A stretch of 64,000 nucleotides of DNA from Ruegeria marina (GTDB taxonomy: Bacteria > Pseudomonadota > Alphaproteobacteria > Rhodobacterales > Rhodobacteraceae). The notes under the pieces were generated by a model. The model saw only the letters and a list, made by a program, of their open reading frames with translations, was not told the origin of the DNA and made no database searches. A program made the position numbers and the translations under genes. Each line of letters opens with the position of its first letter. The first letter of the stretch is position 1. Where the stretch lies: NCBI RefSeq assembly GCF_900101475.1, contig NZ_FMZV01000002.1, positions 248,001-312,000 on the forward strand, in the 5' to 3' direction. Below are positions 16,090 to 25,744 of this stretch, piece after piece.

Positions 16090-16124
16090 GCTTCTTTCTG
16101 GTTGCAAATACTCCCGCCGGAGGC
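16090..16124 (+). repeat. Dispersed intergenic repeat, copy 1
   Basis: The copy reads CTTCTTTCTGGTTGCAAATACTC followed by CCGCCGGAGGC. CTCC and GGAG can pair. It matches copies near 29585, 33377 and, on the opposite strand, 39494 and 40712. It lies after the LysR stop. Confidence 0.7.
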
Positions 16125-16236
16125 GTCCGACCTTACCGCAAGCGCTGCGGGGCGGCACCAACTCCTTCGGCCCTTGTCTTTTCCATGCCTGCTGCTCAGG
16201 ATGCGGGCCAAGCAAGATAACAAGTGAGGCAAGGCA

Positions 16237-16932
16237 GTGCCCGATACAGTTTCCGTCGCCGCCGAATGCATGGGCGTCAAGGTGCCCGCATCCCGGTTTC
16301 TCAACGACACGCGGATCGAGCGGATCAACGCCGCCCGCTACGAGGGTCAGGAGATTGCCGGAGCCCTGCATGTCACCCGGCCGAACGATCGGGTGCTCGA
16401 GATCGGCGCCGGGCTGGGCATCGTCGGCGCGGTTGTCGCGCTGAACGCGAAACCGGAGGCAGTGACCTCGTTCGAGGCCAACCCGGAACTGGTGCCCGAG
16501 ATCGAGGCGCTTTATGCGCTCAACTATCTGGGCGGCCGGATCTCCTTGCGCAACCAGATCCTGATCAGTGCGCCCGACCGGCCCGACAGCATGCCGTTTC
16601 ACCTGCGCAGCAGCTATCTGGGGTCCTCGCTGCTGAACCCTGCCGGGCGGCCGTCGACCGTGGTCGATGTACCGACCGCCGATTTCGCGGCGGTCTGCAC
16701 CGAAACCCGATCGACGGTGCTGATCATGGATATCGAGGGGGGCGAGCTGGAGCTGTTGCGCCATGCCGACCTGGGCCAGTTCCGGGCCGTGGTGCTGGAG
16801 TTTCACCCCGAGGCCTATGGTGTCGAGGGGATGCGCGAGTGCAAGGCGATCCTGACCGGGGCCGGGTTCGCGCGGGTCGAGGAGAAATCGACCCGCACCG
16901 TCTGGACCTGCCTGCGCGATCAGGCCGGGTAG
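16237..16932 (+). CDS. FkbM-family SAM-dependent methyltransferase
   Basis: This 231-residue protein starts at GTG 16237 behind GAGGCAAGG (an ATG 30 bases later is an alternative). The SAM-binding motif I is V-L-E-I-G-A-G-L-G-I-V-G (about residues 53-64), the acidic end of strand 2 is FEANPELV, and MDIEGGELELL is the FkbM-type acidic motif near 166. Such enzymes O-methylate sugars or polyketides, but the acceptor here is unknown. Its 3' end overlaps the convergent IclR gene by 13 bp. Confidence 0.8.
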   Translation: MPDTVSVAAECMGVKVPASRFLNDTRIERINAARYEGQEIAGALHVTRPNDRVLEIGAGLGIVGAVVALNAKPEAVTSFEANPELVPEIEALYALNYLGGRISLRNQILISAPDRPDSMPFHLRSSYLGSSLLNPAGRPSTVVDVPTADFAAVCTETRSTVLIMDIEGGELELLRHADLGQFRAVVLEFHPEAYGVEGMRECKAILTGAGFARVEEKSTRTVWTCLRDQAG

Positions 16933-17687
16933 ACCGCCGGGCAGAAACCGCCGATCCGCTGGGTCAGATCCAGGGCCGATGCCTTGATCTCGGTCCGGAT
17001 CAGCGCCCTGAGCTCAGGCGTCATCCGCGACACCGGGGCGGCCACGGCGAGGGCGCCGACAGGCAACTGGTCGGGGCCAAAGACCGGCGCGGCATGGGAA
17101 TGCACATCCGCCTCGAACCCGCCCACCGATTCGGCGACGCCGGTCCGGCGCGCCTCGTTCAGCGCCGCGCGCAGGCGCTCGGGATCGGTCTCAGTCTCGG
17201 GCGTATACCGAGTCAGGGGACTTGCCAGTACCTTTTCGGCAAAACCGGGGGCGGCAAAGGCCAGATACGCCAGGCCCGAACTCGTGGCGTGGAACGACAG
17301 GACCACGGCATCCTCCATGGCGACGCGGGTGCCGTGGCGGGTGCTGTAGGCATGGGTCAGGGTGGACAGGCGGCCATCGCGCTGCAAGGACATGTGCGCA
17401 GTTTCGCCCGTCACCTCGCACAAATGGCGCAGCACCTCGCGCGAGACCGACAGGAGCGGCACCGCCGCCTCGCGCAGCGCCGCGAGGCGCAGAAGTTCCG
17501 CCCCCAGCCGATAGGTGCGGTCGCCGTCGAGCTGCTCGACGAATCCCGCCGCCTGCAATTCGGACATCATCCGGTAGACGGTGGCCTTGTTCATGCCCGA
17601 CAGCCGGGTCAGTTCGCTCAACCCCATCTCGAGCCGCGCATGGCTGAACAACCCCAGCAGTGACAACGCCTTCGTGACCGTACCCAT
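16920..17687 (-). CDS. IclR-family transcriptional regulator
   Basis: This 255-residue regulator uses ATG 17685-17687. An N-terminal winged helix-turn-helix covers about residues 1-65 (LSELTRLSGMNKATVYRMMSEL), and an IclR GAF-like effector domain covers about 80-250. It is divergent from the TctC gene across a 169-bp gap containing a GGTTC-N7-GAACC dyad. It therefore probably controls the uptake system and the catabolic operon behind it, with the transported acid or its CoA derivative as effector (inference). The frame open to 17825 adds no protein-like residues. Confidence 0.88.
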   Translation of the reverse strand: MGTVTKALSLLGLFSHARLEMGLSELTRLSGMNKATVYRMMSELQAAGFVEQLDGDRTYRLGAELLRLAALREAAVPLLSVSREVLRHLCEVTGETAHMSLQRDGRLSTLTHAYSTRHGTRVAMEDAVVLSFHATSSGLAYLAFAAPGFAEKVLASPLTRYTPETETDPERLRAALNEARRTGVAESVGGFEADVHSHAAPVFGPDQLPVGALAVAAPVSRMTPELRALIRTEIKASALDLTQRIGGFCPAVYPA

Positions 17688-17806
17688 GCGCCGATTCCCG
17701 TCCTTTCCCTGCCTCCGAACCGGGCAAATCCACAAATTCCGGCCGCCCTTTCGCAGAAACAGTTGACAGATGGCAGTCCGGCCTGTCAATCTACAATTAA
17801 ACCATA

Positions 17807-17823
17807 GGTTCGAATAATGAACC
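17807..17823. promoter_or_regulatory. GGTTC-N7-GAACC dyad, candidate IclR operator
   Basis: Inverted arms GGTTC and GAACC separated by GAATAAT lie 33 bp upstream of the TctC gene start and 119 bp from the IclR start. Position and symmetry suit binding by the divergent IclR protein. Confidence 0.45.
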
Positions 17824-17856
17824 ATTGACCGTCAAAACAGGAACTGGGAGGACCAC

Positions 17857-18801
17857 ATGACGATCAAGACAAGCCTTGCAGGCGCACTTGCCACAGCGGC
17901 CGTTGCGCTGAGTGCCGGGGCGGCGCTGGCCGAATACCCCGAGAAGCCGGTAAATTTCATCGTACCCTGGCCCCCGGGCGATCTGGAAGACGTTCTGACG
18001 CGCATGATCGCCGAGGATTTCCAGAACAAGTACGGCGTCGCGGCTGCGGTCGTGAACAAGCCCGGCGGCGGCGGCGGTCCCTTCCCGGGCGCCATCGAAG
18101 TCGCCAATGCGCCCGCCGACGGCTATACCATCGGTTCTTTCGTGATCGGGGTGCCGGTGATGGGCCACCAGATCGACATCGCGCCGCTGACGCCTGCGAA
18201 GTTCGATCCGCTGGGGATCTTCCTGACCTATCCTTTCGTCATCGCGACCTCAGGCGATGCGCCCTACAGCAGCATGGCGGAGCTGGCCGAATACGCCAAA
18301 TCCAACGATGTGGCGCTGGGCCATTTCGGCGATGTGCTGACGCCCACGCAGGTGACCAAGGCCTTTGCCAAGAACGCCGGTTTCGAATGGGGATCGGACG
18401 CGGCCTTTGACGCGCTCGACTGCAACACGCTGGCCTCGGGCGATGCAGATGTGATCAACACCACGCTGCAACTGATCCTGCCCTGTCTCGACAGCGTCAA
18501 GGTGCTGACCTCGATCACCGATCAGCGTATCCCGCTGGTGCCGGACGCGCCCGCCATCGGCGAGCTTGATCCCGATCTGAACATCGCGTTGTGGAACGGG
18601 CTGTTCGTGACCAAGGACACGCCGCAGGACGTGCGCGACAAGATCATCGCCGTTGCCAAGGAATCGATGATGAGCGAGCGCGCCCAGACCGTCGCCAAGG
18701 AGACCGGCGCGCTGGTCTATTGGCAGGACGCGGCCGACAGCGCCGCGCGCATCGAGAATGACATCGCCACCATGGCCCGTATCGGCAGCCTGCTGGAATA
18801 A
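17857..18801 (+). CDS. tctC: Tripartite tricarboxylate transporter substrate-binding protein (TctC/BugT family)
   Basis: This 314-residue periplasmic binding protein has a signal peptide of about 25 residues (ending GAALAEYPEKPV). The mature start FIVPWPPGD and the PGGGGG and ADGYTIG loops are Bug/TctC family marks; they bind the carboxylates of the ligand through water bridges. It delivers a carboxylic acid to TctB/TctA. Downstream beta-oxidation genes suggest a dicarboxylic or similar acid. RBS GGGAGG precedes the ATG. A hairpin follows the gene. Confidence 0.9.
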   Translation: MTIKTSLAGALATAAVALSAGAALAEYPEKPVNFIVPWPPGDLEDVLTRMIAEDFQNKYGVAAAVVNKPGGGGGPFPGAIEVANAPADGYTIGSFVIGVPVMGHQIDIAPLTPAKFDPLGIFLTYPFVIATSGDAPYSSMAELAEYAKSNDVALGHFGDVLTPTQVTKAFAKNAGFEWGSDAAFDALDCNTLASGDADVINTTLQLILPCLDSVKVLTSITDQRIPLVPDAPAIGELDPDLNIALWNGLFVTKDTPQDVRDKIIAVAKESMMSERAQTVAKETGALVYWQDAADSAARIENDIATMARIGSLLE

Positions 18802-18809
18802 TCCTGTCC

Positions 18810-18834
18810 GGACCGGGGCACCCTGCCCCGGTCC
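18810..18834. terminator. Hairpin between tctC and tctB
   Basis: GGACCGGGGCA and TGCCCCGGTCC form an 11-bp perfect stem with loop CCC, 8 bases after the tctC stop. As in the phn operon, a hairpin follows the binding-protein gene and probably stabilises its message or attenuates permease expression. Confidence 0.55.
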
Positions 18835-18855
18835 CTTTCGCCGGAACCCTTCCCC

Positions 18856-19386
18856 ATGCCCACAGAACGCGAACGCCGCTTCGTCGGACCCCGGCGCGGC
18901 CAGCTGATCTTTGCCCTGTTCTTTGTCTCGGTCTCGATCCTGCTGCTGAGCCAGATCGGCAGCCAGACGAAATGGGTCGAGAATTCCAAGCTTTTTGCCC
19001 AACCGCGGTTCTGGCCGGCGGTCGGGCTGGCGGGCATGGTGCTGCTCGGCGCCGCGCATCTCTACCTGATGCCCTGGCGGCGGATCACCCGCGATGACGT
19101 GACCGAGCTGCGCAAATGGGCGCAGGTGCTGGAATTCGCGGCCTGGTTCATGGCCTATGTCCTGCTGGTTCCGCTGATCGGCTACCTGCCTGTCACCATG
19201 GCCTTCATGCCCCTCCTGACCTGGCGCATGGGCTACCGGCAGCCCGGGATGCTCTGGCTTTCGGTGGGCTTCGCCGTCGCGGTCGTGGTGCTGTTCAAGG
19301 GGCTCCTGAGCGTCAAGATCCCCGGCGGCGCGATCTATGAATTTCTTCCCGGCGCGTTGCGCAGCTTCTTTATCCTGTATCTCTGA
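18856..19386 (+). CDS. tctB: Tripartite tricarboxylate transporter small permease TctB
   Basis: This 176-residue membrane protein has four hydrophobic segments (about residues 15-33, 55-72, 92-125 and 132-155), the usual TctB topology. It forms the permease with TctA. Its stop TGA overlaps the tctA ATG by one base (TGATG), so translation is coupled. Sequence conservation in TctB is low, so the call rests on topology and context. Confidence 0.85.
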   Translation: MPTERERRFVGPRRGQLIFALFFVSVSILLLSQIGSQTKWVENSKLFAQPRFWPAVGLAGMVLLGAAHLYLMPWRRITRDDVTELRKWAQVLEFAAWFMAYVLLVPLIGYLPVTMAFMPLLTWRMGYRQPGMLWLSVGFAVAVVVLFKGLLSVKIPGGAIYEFLPGALRSFFILYL

Positions 19387-21005
19387 TGGACCTGCTTCAA
19401 TCTGCCTTTGAAATCCTGATGCGCTGGGACGTGGTGCTGGCGCTGCTGGCCGGTTCGGTCGGCGGCGTGCTGATCGGCGCCATTCCCGGCGTCGGCCCCG
19501 CCGTCGCCATCGCCATCCTGCTGCCCGCCACCTTTTCCATGGATCCCATCGTGGGGCTGACCGTGCTGCTGGGCATCTACGGCAGTTCCATGTACGGCGG
19601 CGCCATACCCGCGATCCTGATCAACACGCCCGGCACCGCAGTGAACGCGCTGACCACCTATGACGGCTATCCGATGACTGCGCGGGGCGAACCGCGGCGG
19701 GCGCTGAGCCTGGCCTATTCCGCCAGTTTCTTTGGCGGCATGTTCTCGGTCATCTGCCTGATCCTGTTCGCGCCGGTGTTGGCCAAGATCGCGCCGTTCT
19801 TCGGCAGCCGCGAGATCTTTCTCGCCGCGCTTCTGGGCATCATCCTGGTCATTGTTGCCCATCGCGGCCAATCGCTGATCGCGGGGGCGCTGGCGGCGTT
19901 CGGCATCTTCATCCAGTCGATCGGTCTGGAGCCGGTGAAATACACGTCGCGCTACACGTTCGACCAGCCGTTCCTGTCGAGCGGCATCAACCTGATCGTG
20001 GTGGTGCTGGGGCTGTTTGCGCTGAGCCAGGCCTTTGTCCTGCTGACCTCGGAGGACGAGAAGATCCGCATGACCCGCCTGCGCGGCGGGCTGTTCCAGG
20101 GACTGCGTGAACTGGGCCGCCACCCGCGCGTGGCGACCGTGTCGGCCAGTTTCGGGGTGTTGATGGGGATGATCCCCGGCGTGGGCGAGTTCACCGCCCA
20201 GTTCATGTCCTATACCTATGCGCAGCGTAGCTCGAAACGGCCGCAGGATTTTGGCAAGGGCTCGTCCGAAGGGCTGATCGCGGCCGAGACCGCCAATAAC
20301 GCGGTGCCCGCCGCCGCGATGGTGCCGCTGCTGGCGCTGGGCATTCCGGGCGAGGCGCTGACAGCGATGATGCTCAGCGTGTTCTACGTGCACAACGTGG
20401 TGCCGGGGCCCGGCTTGTTCCAGAATGACATGCCGTTTGTGGTGGCGCTTTATATCGCGTTGCTGATCCTGAACGTGCTGGTGCTGATCTTCCTGCTCCT
20501 TGCCACCAAGTCGCTGATCCAGGTGGTGCGCATTCCCAACCGGTTCCTGGGGGTCTGCATCCTGACGCTCAGCTTCGTGGGCGTCTATTCGCTGCGCAAC
20601 TCGGCCACCGACTGCGTGATGGCGGCACTGTTCGGAGTGCTGGGTTATATCCTGAAACGCCTGTCGCTGCCCTCGGTTCCGATCATCCTTGGCATGGTCC
20701 TGGGCGGCATCATGGAGGTCAAGCTGCGCGCCGGCATGGCGCGGGTGAAGGAACCGCTCGATTTCATCGACCGGCCGGTAGCCTTCCTGCTGTTTGTCGC
20801 CATCCTTCTGGTGCTCGCCTCGCATTTCCTGCGTGTGATCCGCGAGCGAGCGGACCTGCGCGCGGCCGAGCGCGGGATGCAGAAATCGTCACACCGGTTC
20901 GGCAACATGCTGGGACGGCGTCGGCAGATCTTCCTCAAGGACCGGTTCAAGAAGGTGCGGGCCCGCCATGCACGGCGTCTGAGCAAGTTCAAAGACCTGT
21001 TCTGA
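19386..21005 (+). CDS. tctA: Tripartite tricarboxylate transporter large permease TctA
   Basis: This 539-residue, multi-pass large permease has the TctA signature GAIPGVGPAVAIAILLP near residues 28-44, a second GMIPGVGEF repeat near 258, and MYGGAIPAILINTPG. It imports the TctC-bound acid using the proton or sodium gradient. The C-terminal 45 residues form an unusually basic cytoplasmic tail (RRRQIFLKDRFKKVRARH). It is followed after 163 bp by the beta-oxidation genes. Confidence 0.93.
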   Translation: MDLLQSAFEILMRWDVVLALLAGSVGGVLIGAIPGVGPAVAIAILLPATFSMDPIVGLTVLLGIYGSSMYGGAIPAILINTPGTAVNALTTYDGYPMTARGEPRRALSLAYSASFFGGMFSVICLILFAPVLAKIAPFFGSREIFLAALLGIILVIVAHRGQSLIAGALAAFGIFIQSIGLEPVKYTSRYTFDQPFLSSGINLIVVVLGLFALSQAFVLLTSEDEKIRMTRLRGGLFQGLRELGRHPRVATVSASFGVLMGMIPGVGEFTAQFMSYTYAQRSSKRPQDFGKGSSEGLIAAETANNAVPAAAMVPLLALGIPGEALTAMMLSVFYVHNVVPGPGLFQNDMPFVVALYIALLILNVLVLIFLLLATKSLIQVVRIPNRFLGVCILTLSFVGVYSLRNSATDCVMAALFGVLGYILKRLSLPSVPIILGMVLGGIMEVKLRAGMARVKEPLDFIDRPVAFLLFVAILLVLASHFLRVIRERADLRAAERGMQKSSHRFGNMLGRRRQIFLKDRFKKVRARHARRLSKFKDLF

Positions 21006-21168
21006 CCCGCCCCGCCGCCGCCCGCCCTCTCCCTCGGGCGGCGGCGAACCCAGATCGGACCCTGCGTCGCTTTGCGCCTTTCCCCTTGATCTCGACAGTC
21101 TGGCGGATCACCCTGCCGTCGACGCGGAATGCCATTCCGCAGACTGAAACAGGGAGGAAACGAGCCCC

Positions 21169-23265
21169 ATGTCCGAGGCCATCGGTTACGAACTTCTGGG
21201 AGATATCGCCATTCTGGCCGCCAACAACCCGCCGGTCAACGCGCTGGGTCATGCGGTGCGGCAGGGGCTGGCGGATGGCATGACACGCGCCGAGGCCGAG
21301 GGCGCCCGCGCGGTACTGATCTACGGCACGGGGCGGACCTATTTCGCCGGGGCCGATATCCGCGAATTCGGCAAGCCGCCACGCGACCCCTGGCTGCCGG
21401 AGCTGTGCAACCGGATCGAGGCCTCGCCTCTCTTGGTGGTGTCGGCCATCCATGGAACCGCGCTGGGCGGCGGGCTTGAAGTTGCGCTTTCCACCCATTA
21501 CCGGATTGCCGTCCCCTCGGCCAAGGTGGGCCTGCCCGAAGTGCACCTGGGTATCCTGCCCGGCGCCGGCGGCACCCAGCGGCTGCCGCGCGTGGCGGGA
21601 ACCGAGGCGGCGCTCGACATGATCACCACGGGCCGCCACGTGCGCGCCGACGAGGCGCTGAAACTGGGCGTGATCGACAGGATTGCCGAGGGCGAACCGC
21701 GTGAGATCGGGCTCGCCTATGTGCGCGAATTGCTGGACGAGGGCGCGCCGCGCCGTCCCGTCAGCGAGATGCCTGCGCCTGCTTCGGTCGATTTCGACGC
21801 GGTCTATGATGCGGTTCTGAAGAAAGGCCGCGGGCAACTGTCGCCCGCCACCGCCGTGCGCGCGGTGCAGGCGGCCGCCGAGGCGCCGAGCTTTGCCGAG
21901 GGGTTGAAACGCGAACGCGACCTGTTCATGGAACTGATGGCGACCGACCAGCGCGAAGGGCTGATCCATGCCTTTTTCGCCGATCGCGCCGTTGACAAAC
22001 TGCCGGAACTGGAAGGTGTCGCACCACGCCCGCTGGCCGCAATCGGTGTCATCGGCGGTGGCACCATGGGCGCAGGCATCGCCACCGCCGCGCTGCTGTC
22101 GGGGCTGACCGTGACCATGCTGGAAATGTCGCCACAGGCCGCCGAGGCCGCAAAGGGCCGGATCGAGGGCAACCTGTCGGGCGCGCTGAAGCGCGGCAAG
22201 CTGAGCCAGGCACAATTCGAGGCACTGACCACCAAGGCGCTGACATTGGCCACCGATTACGACGCGCTGCGCGAGGCCGATCTGGTGATCGAGGCGGTGT
22301 TCGAGGACATGGAGGTCAAAAAGCAGGTATTCACCAAGCTCGACGCGGTGTGCAAGCCGGGTGCGGTGCTGGCCTCGAACACCTCGTACCTGGACATCAA
22401 CGAGATCGCCGCCGTCACCAGCCGCCCGCAGGATGTGCTGGGGCTGCATTTCTTCTCACCCGCGCATGTGATGAAGCTGCTCGAAGTGGTCATCGCCGAC
22501 AAGACCGCGCCCGATGTGGCGGCCACCGGCTTTGCACTGGGCAAGCGGATGGGCAAGGTCTCGGTCCGGGCCGGGGTCTGCGACGGGTTCATCGGCAACC
22601 GCATCCTGTCGGTCTATCGCACCTGTGCCGATCACATGATCCTGGACGGGGCATCGCCCTATCAGATCGACGAGGCGCTGGAGGAATTCGGTTTTGCCAT
22701 GGGGCCCTTTGCCGTGGCCGACCTGGCGGGGTTGGATATCGGTTGGGCCGTGCGCAAGCGCAAGCGGGCCGAGGGGCTGGACCCGCGCGCCCGCGACAGC
22801 GCCTATGCCGACAAGCTGTGCGAGGCCGGCCATTTCGGCCAGAAGACCGGCAAGGGCTATTACGACTATGCCGCAGGCGCCAAGGCGCGGGTGCCCAACC
22901 CCGAGGTGATGCCGCTGATCGAGGCCGAGCGCGCCCAGCAGGGTATTACCCCGCGCGACTTCAGCAAGGACGAGATCGTGCGCCGTTATATGGCGGCGAT
23001 GGTCAACGAGGCGGCCAAGGTGGTGGGCGAAGGCATCGCGCGCCGTCCGCTCGACGTGGATGTGACCCTGCTCTACGGTTACGGTTTCCCGCGCTATCGC
23101 GGCGGGCCGCTGAAATGGGCCGACTTGCAGGGGCTGCCGCAGCTGTTGGCCGATATCAAACGCTGGGCGGCGGAGGATGCCTATTTCTGGCAGCCCGCGC
23201 CGCTGCTGGAAAAACTGGTGGCCGAGGGCCGCACATTCGACGATCTGAACAAGGAAGCCGTGTAA
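21169..23265 (+). CDS. pimF: Bifunctional enoyl-CoA hydratase/3-hydroxyacyl-CoA dehydrogenase (PimF/FadJ type)
   Basis: This 698-residue fusion has an enoyl-CoA hydratase domain at about residues 1-190, with oxyanion loops FAGADI and ALGGGLE and catalytic glutamates in [11 protein letters not shown]. The NAD-dependent 3-hydroxyacyl-CoA dehydrogenase Rossmann start is [12 protein letters not shown] near 290, with catalytic HFFSPAHVM near 428, and a C-terminal helical domain follows. It hydrates and oxidises the acyl-CoA. It is the first gene of the degradation operon and its stop overlaps the thiolase ATG (TAATG). The symbol follows the matching gene set of Rhodopseudomonas pim operons and is an inference. 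Confidence 0.88.
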   Translation: MSEAIGYELLGDIAILAANNPPVNALGHAVRQGLADGMTRAEAEGARAVLIYGTGRTYFAGADIREFGKPPRDPWLPELCNRIEASPLLVVSAIHGTALGGGLEVALSTHYRIAVPSAKVGLPEVHLGILPGAGGTQRLPRVAGTEAALDMITTGRHVRADEALKLGVIDRIAEGEPREIGLAYVRELLDEGAPRRPVSEMPAPASVDFDAVYDAVLKKGRGQLSPATAVRAVQAAAEAPSFAEGLKRERDLFMELMATDQREGLIHAFFADRAVDKLPELEGVAPRPLAAIGVIGGGTMGAGIATAALLSGLTVTMLEMSPQAAEAAKGRIEGNLSGALKRGKLSQAQFEALTTKALTLATDYDALREADLVIEAVFEDMEVKKQVFTKLDAVCKPGAVLASNTSYLDINEIAAVTSRPQDVLGLHFFSPAHVMKLLEVVIADKTAPDVAATGFALGKRMGKVSVRAGVCDGFIGNRILSVYRTCADHMILDGASPYQIDEALEEFGFAMGPFAVADLAGLDIGWAVRKRKRAEGLDPRARDSAYADKLCEAGHFGQKTGKGYYDYAAGAKARVPNPEVMPLIEAERAQQGITPRDFSKDEIVRRYMAAMVNEAAKVVGEGIARRPLDVDVTLLYGYGFPRYRGGPLKWADLQGLPQLLADIKRWAAEDAYFWQPAPLLEKLVAEGRTFDDLNKEAV

Positions 23266-24440
23266 TGAAACAAGCCGTTATCGTATCCACCGCCCGGACA
23301 GGGCTGGCGAAATCCTTTCGCGGGTCGTTCAACGTGACCCACGGGGCAACCATGGGCGGCCATGCGGTGCAGGCGGCGGTGGCGCGCGCCGGGCTCGATG
23401 GCTCGGAGATCGAGGATTGCATCATCGGCTGCGGTTTCCCCGAGGGTGAGACCGGCAGCAATATCGGCCGCCAGATCGCAATTCGCGCAGGCCTGCCGGT
23501 GACGGCCTCGGGGATGACGGTGAACCGGTTCTGCTCGTCGGGCCTGCAAACCGTTGCCTTGGCGGCGCAGGCGATCACCGAGGGCGGTTCCGGCCCGATG
23601 GTGGCGGGCGGGGTCGAGAGCATCTCGATGGTGCAGCCCAAGGCGCGCTCAGCGCCCGAGGCCTGGATCCAGGAGCACAAGCCCGCCATTTACATGGCGA
23701 TGATCGAGACGGCGGATATCGTGGCGCAGCGCTATAACCTCAGCCGCGAATATCAGGACGAGTATTCGCTGCGCAGCCAGCAGCGCATTGCGGCGGCGCA
23801 GGCCGAGGGCAAGTTCGCCGACGAGATCGTGCCGATGGTCACCAAGATGGCGGTCAAGGACAAGGAAAGCGGCGAGATCTCGATGCATGAGGTCACCGTG
23901 GACCGCGACGAATGCAACCGGCCCTCGACCACGCTGGAGGGTCTGGCGGGCCTGGAGCCGGTGCGGGGACCGGGCAATTTCGTCACTGCGGGCAATGCCT
24001 CGCAACTCAGCGATGGCGCTGCGGCGCTGGTGCTGATGGAGGCCAGGGAGGCCGAGCGCCGGGGGCTGGAGCCGCTGGGCGCGTTCAAGGGGTTCTGCGT
24101 GGCGGGTTGTGAACCCGACGAGATGGGCATCGGGCCTGTGTTTGCTGTGCCGCGCCTGCTGGAGCGGCATGGTCTGAAGGTCGATGACATCGACCTGTGG
24201 GAGCTGAACGAGGCGTTCGCCAGCCAGTGTCTTTACAGCCGTGACGCGCTTGGTATCGACCCGGAGAAATACAATGTGAACGGCGGCTCGATCGCCATTG
24301 GCCACCCGTTCGGCATGACCGGGGCGCGGATGACCGGGCATCTGATGCTGGAAGGCAAGCGGCGTGGCGCCAAGCTGGGCGTGGTCAGCATGTGCATCGG
24401 CGGCGGCATGGGCGCGGCCGGGCTGTTCGAGATCTTCTGA
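23265..24440 (+). CDS. pimB: Acetyl-CoA acyltransferase (thiolase; PimB type)
   Basis: This 391-residue thiolase II cleaves 3-oxoacyl-CoA with CoA. The nucleophilic Cys is in [10 protein letters not shown] near residue 89, the His in [13 protein letters not shown] near 348, and the second Cys in [11 protein letters not shown] near 378. The ATG shares a base with the pimF stop. A GC-rich hairpin follows the gene. Together with the neighbouring genes it completes one round of beta-oxidation of a CoA-activated acid. Confidence 0.92.
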   Translation: MKQAVIVSTARTGLAKSFRGSFNVTHGATMGGHAVQAAVARAGLDGSEIEDCIIGCGFPEGETGSNIGRQIAIRAGLPVTASGMTVNRFCSSGLQTVALAAQAITEGGSGPMVAGGVESISMVQPKARSAPEAWIQEHKPAIYMAMIETADIVAQRYNLSREYQDEYSLRSQQRIAAAQAEGKFADEIVPMVTKMAVKDKESGEISMHEVTVDRDECNRPSTTLEGLAGLEPVRGPGNFVTAGNASQLSDGAAALVLMEAREAERRGLEPLGAFKGFCVAGCEPDEMGIGPVFAVPRLLERHGLKVDDIDLWELNEAFASQCLYSRDALGIDPEKYNVNGGSIAIGHPFGMTGARMTGHLMLEGKRRGAKLGVVSMCIGGGMGAAGLFEIF

Positions 24441-24450
24441 GCAGGGGACT

Positions 24451-24485
24451 GCGTCCGGGCAGGCCATCGAGGCCCGCCCGGACGC
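24451..24485. repeat. Long GC-rich hairpin between thiolase and acyl-CoA dehydrogenase genes
   Basis: GCGTCCGGGC and GCCCGGACGC pair and continue through an A-C mismatch into GGCC/GGCC around ATCGA, giving about 14 pairs. It lies in the 108-bp gap inside the catabolic operon, and probably affects message processing or partial termination. Confidence 0.5.
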
Positions 24486-24548
24486 GGCCCGGCGCAGGGC
24501 GCGCCGGGCTGGGCCGCCCGAAACGGGCGGCAAGGGAGGAAAACGGAA

Positions 24549-25739
24549 ATGGACCTGAATTACAGCGACGAGGAACAGGCGTTTCGCGCCGAGGTGCGCG
24601 CCTTTCTGGCCGAGAACCTACCGGCGGAGGTGTCCGACAAGGTGCGGCGTGGCATCAGCCTGGGCAAGGAAGGCCACGAGAAATGGCATGCCACGCTGAA
24701 TGCGCGGGGATGGCTGGCCTATAACTGGCCGCGCGAATTTGGCGGCGCCGAGTGGAACGCGGTGCAGCGGCATATCTTTGAGGAGGAATGCGCCGCCGCC
24801 TATGCGCCCCGCATCGTGCCCTTTGGCCTGTCGATGCTGGCACCGGTGTTGCAGAAATTCGGTTCGAAGGCGCAGCAGGACCATTACCTGCCGCGCATCC
24901 TGTCTGGCGAGGATTGGTGGTGCCAGGGCTATTCCGAACCAGGGGCGGGATCGGACCTGGCCTCGCTCAAGACCCGCGCGGTGCGGGACGGCGACCATTA
25001 CGTGGTCAACGGGCAAAAGACCTGGACCACGCTGGGCCAATACGCCAACTGGATCTTTTGCCTGGTGCGCACCGATCCGGAGGCCAAGCAGCAGGAGGGT
25101 ATCAGTTTCCTGCTGATCGACATGAACTCGCCGGGCATCACCGTGCGCCCCATCGTTCTGCTGGATGGCACGCCCGAGGTGAACGAGGTCTTCTTTGACG
25201 ACGTGCGGGTGCCGGTCGAGAACCTGGTCGGCGAGGAGAACAAGGGCTGGACCTATGCCAAGTACCTGCTGACCCACGAGCGCACCAATATCGCGGGCGT
25301 GGGCTTCAGCCAGGCGGGTCTGGACGCGGTCAAGCGAATCGCCCGGATCGAAACGGCCAATGGCCGCCCGCTGGTCGAGAACCCGCATTTCGCCGCCCGG
25401 CTGGCCCAGGTCGAGATCGACCTGATGGCGATGGCCACCACCAACATGCGCATCATCAGCCAGGCCGCCAGCGGCCAGGCGCCGGGGGTCGAAAGCTCGA
25501 TGCTCAAGGTCAAGGGCACCATCATCCGGCAGGAGATCAACGACCTGACCCGCCGGGCTGTGGGGCCCTATGCGATGCCCTTCGCCTCGGAAGCGGTCGA
25601 GGGCGACAATGCGCCCATCGGTCCCGAATATGCCGGGCCAGTGGCAGCGCATTATTTCAACAACCGCAAACTGTCGATCTTTGGCGGATCGAACGAGATC
25701 CAGCGCGGGATCATCGCCAAGGTCAAGATGGGGGGCTGA
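24549..25739 (+). CDS. pimC: Acyl-CoA dehydrogenase, large subunit type (PimC-like)
   Basis: This 396-residue FAD enzyme introduces the 2,3 double bond into acyl-CoA. The N-terminal helical domain occupies about 1-115, the middle beta domain has YSEPGAGSDLA near 130 and NGQKTWTT near 157, and the C-terminal helical domain ends FGGSNEIQRGI. It directly precedes a second, divergent acyl-CoA dehydrogenase (5-bp gap). Such pairs form heterotetramers in pimeloyl-CoA and steroid side-chain oxidation, so the partner relation is expected though not shown here. Confidence 0.88.
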   Translation: MDLNYSDEEQAFRAEVRAFLAENLPAEVSDKVRRGISLGKEGHEKWHATLNARGWLAYNWPREFGGAEWNAVQRHIFEEECAAAYAPRIVPFGLSMLAPVLQKFGSKAQQDHYLPRILSGEDWWCQGYSEPGAGSDLASLKTRAVRDGDHYVVNGQKTWTTLGQYANWIFCLVRTDPEAKQQEGISFLLIDMNSPGITVRPIVLLDGTPEVNEVFFDDVRVPVENLVGEENKGWTYAKYLLTHERTNIAGVGFSQAGLDAVKRIARIETANGRPLVENPHFAARLAQVEIDLMAMATTNMRIISQAASGQAPGVESSMLKVKGTIIRQEINDLTRRAVGPYAMPFASEAVEGDNAPIGPEYAGPVAAHYFNNRKLSIFGGSNEIQRGIIAKVKMGG

Positions 25740-25744
25740 GGGAC

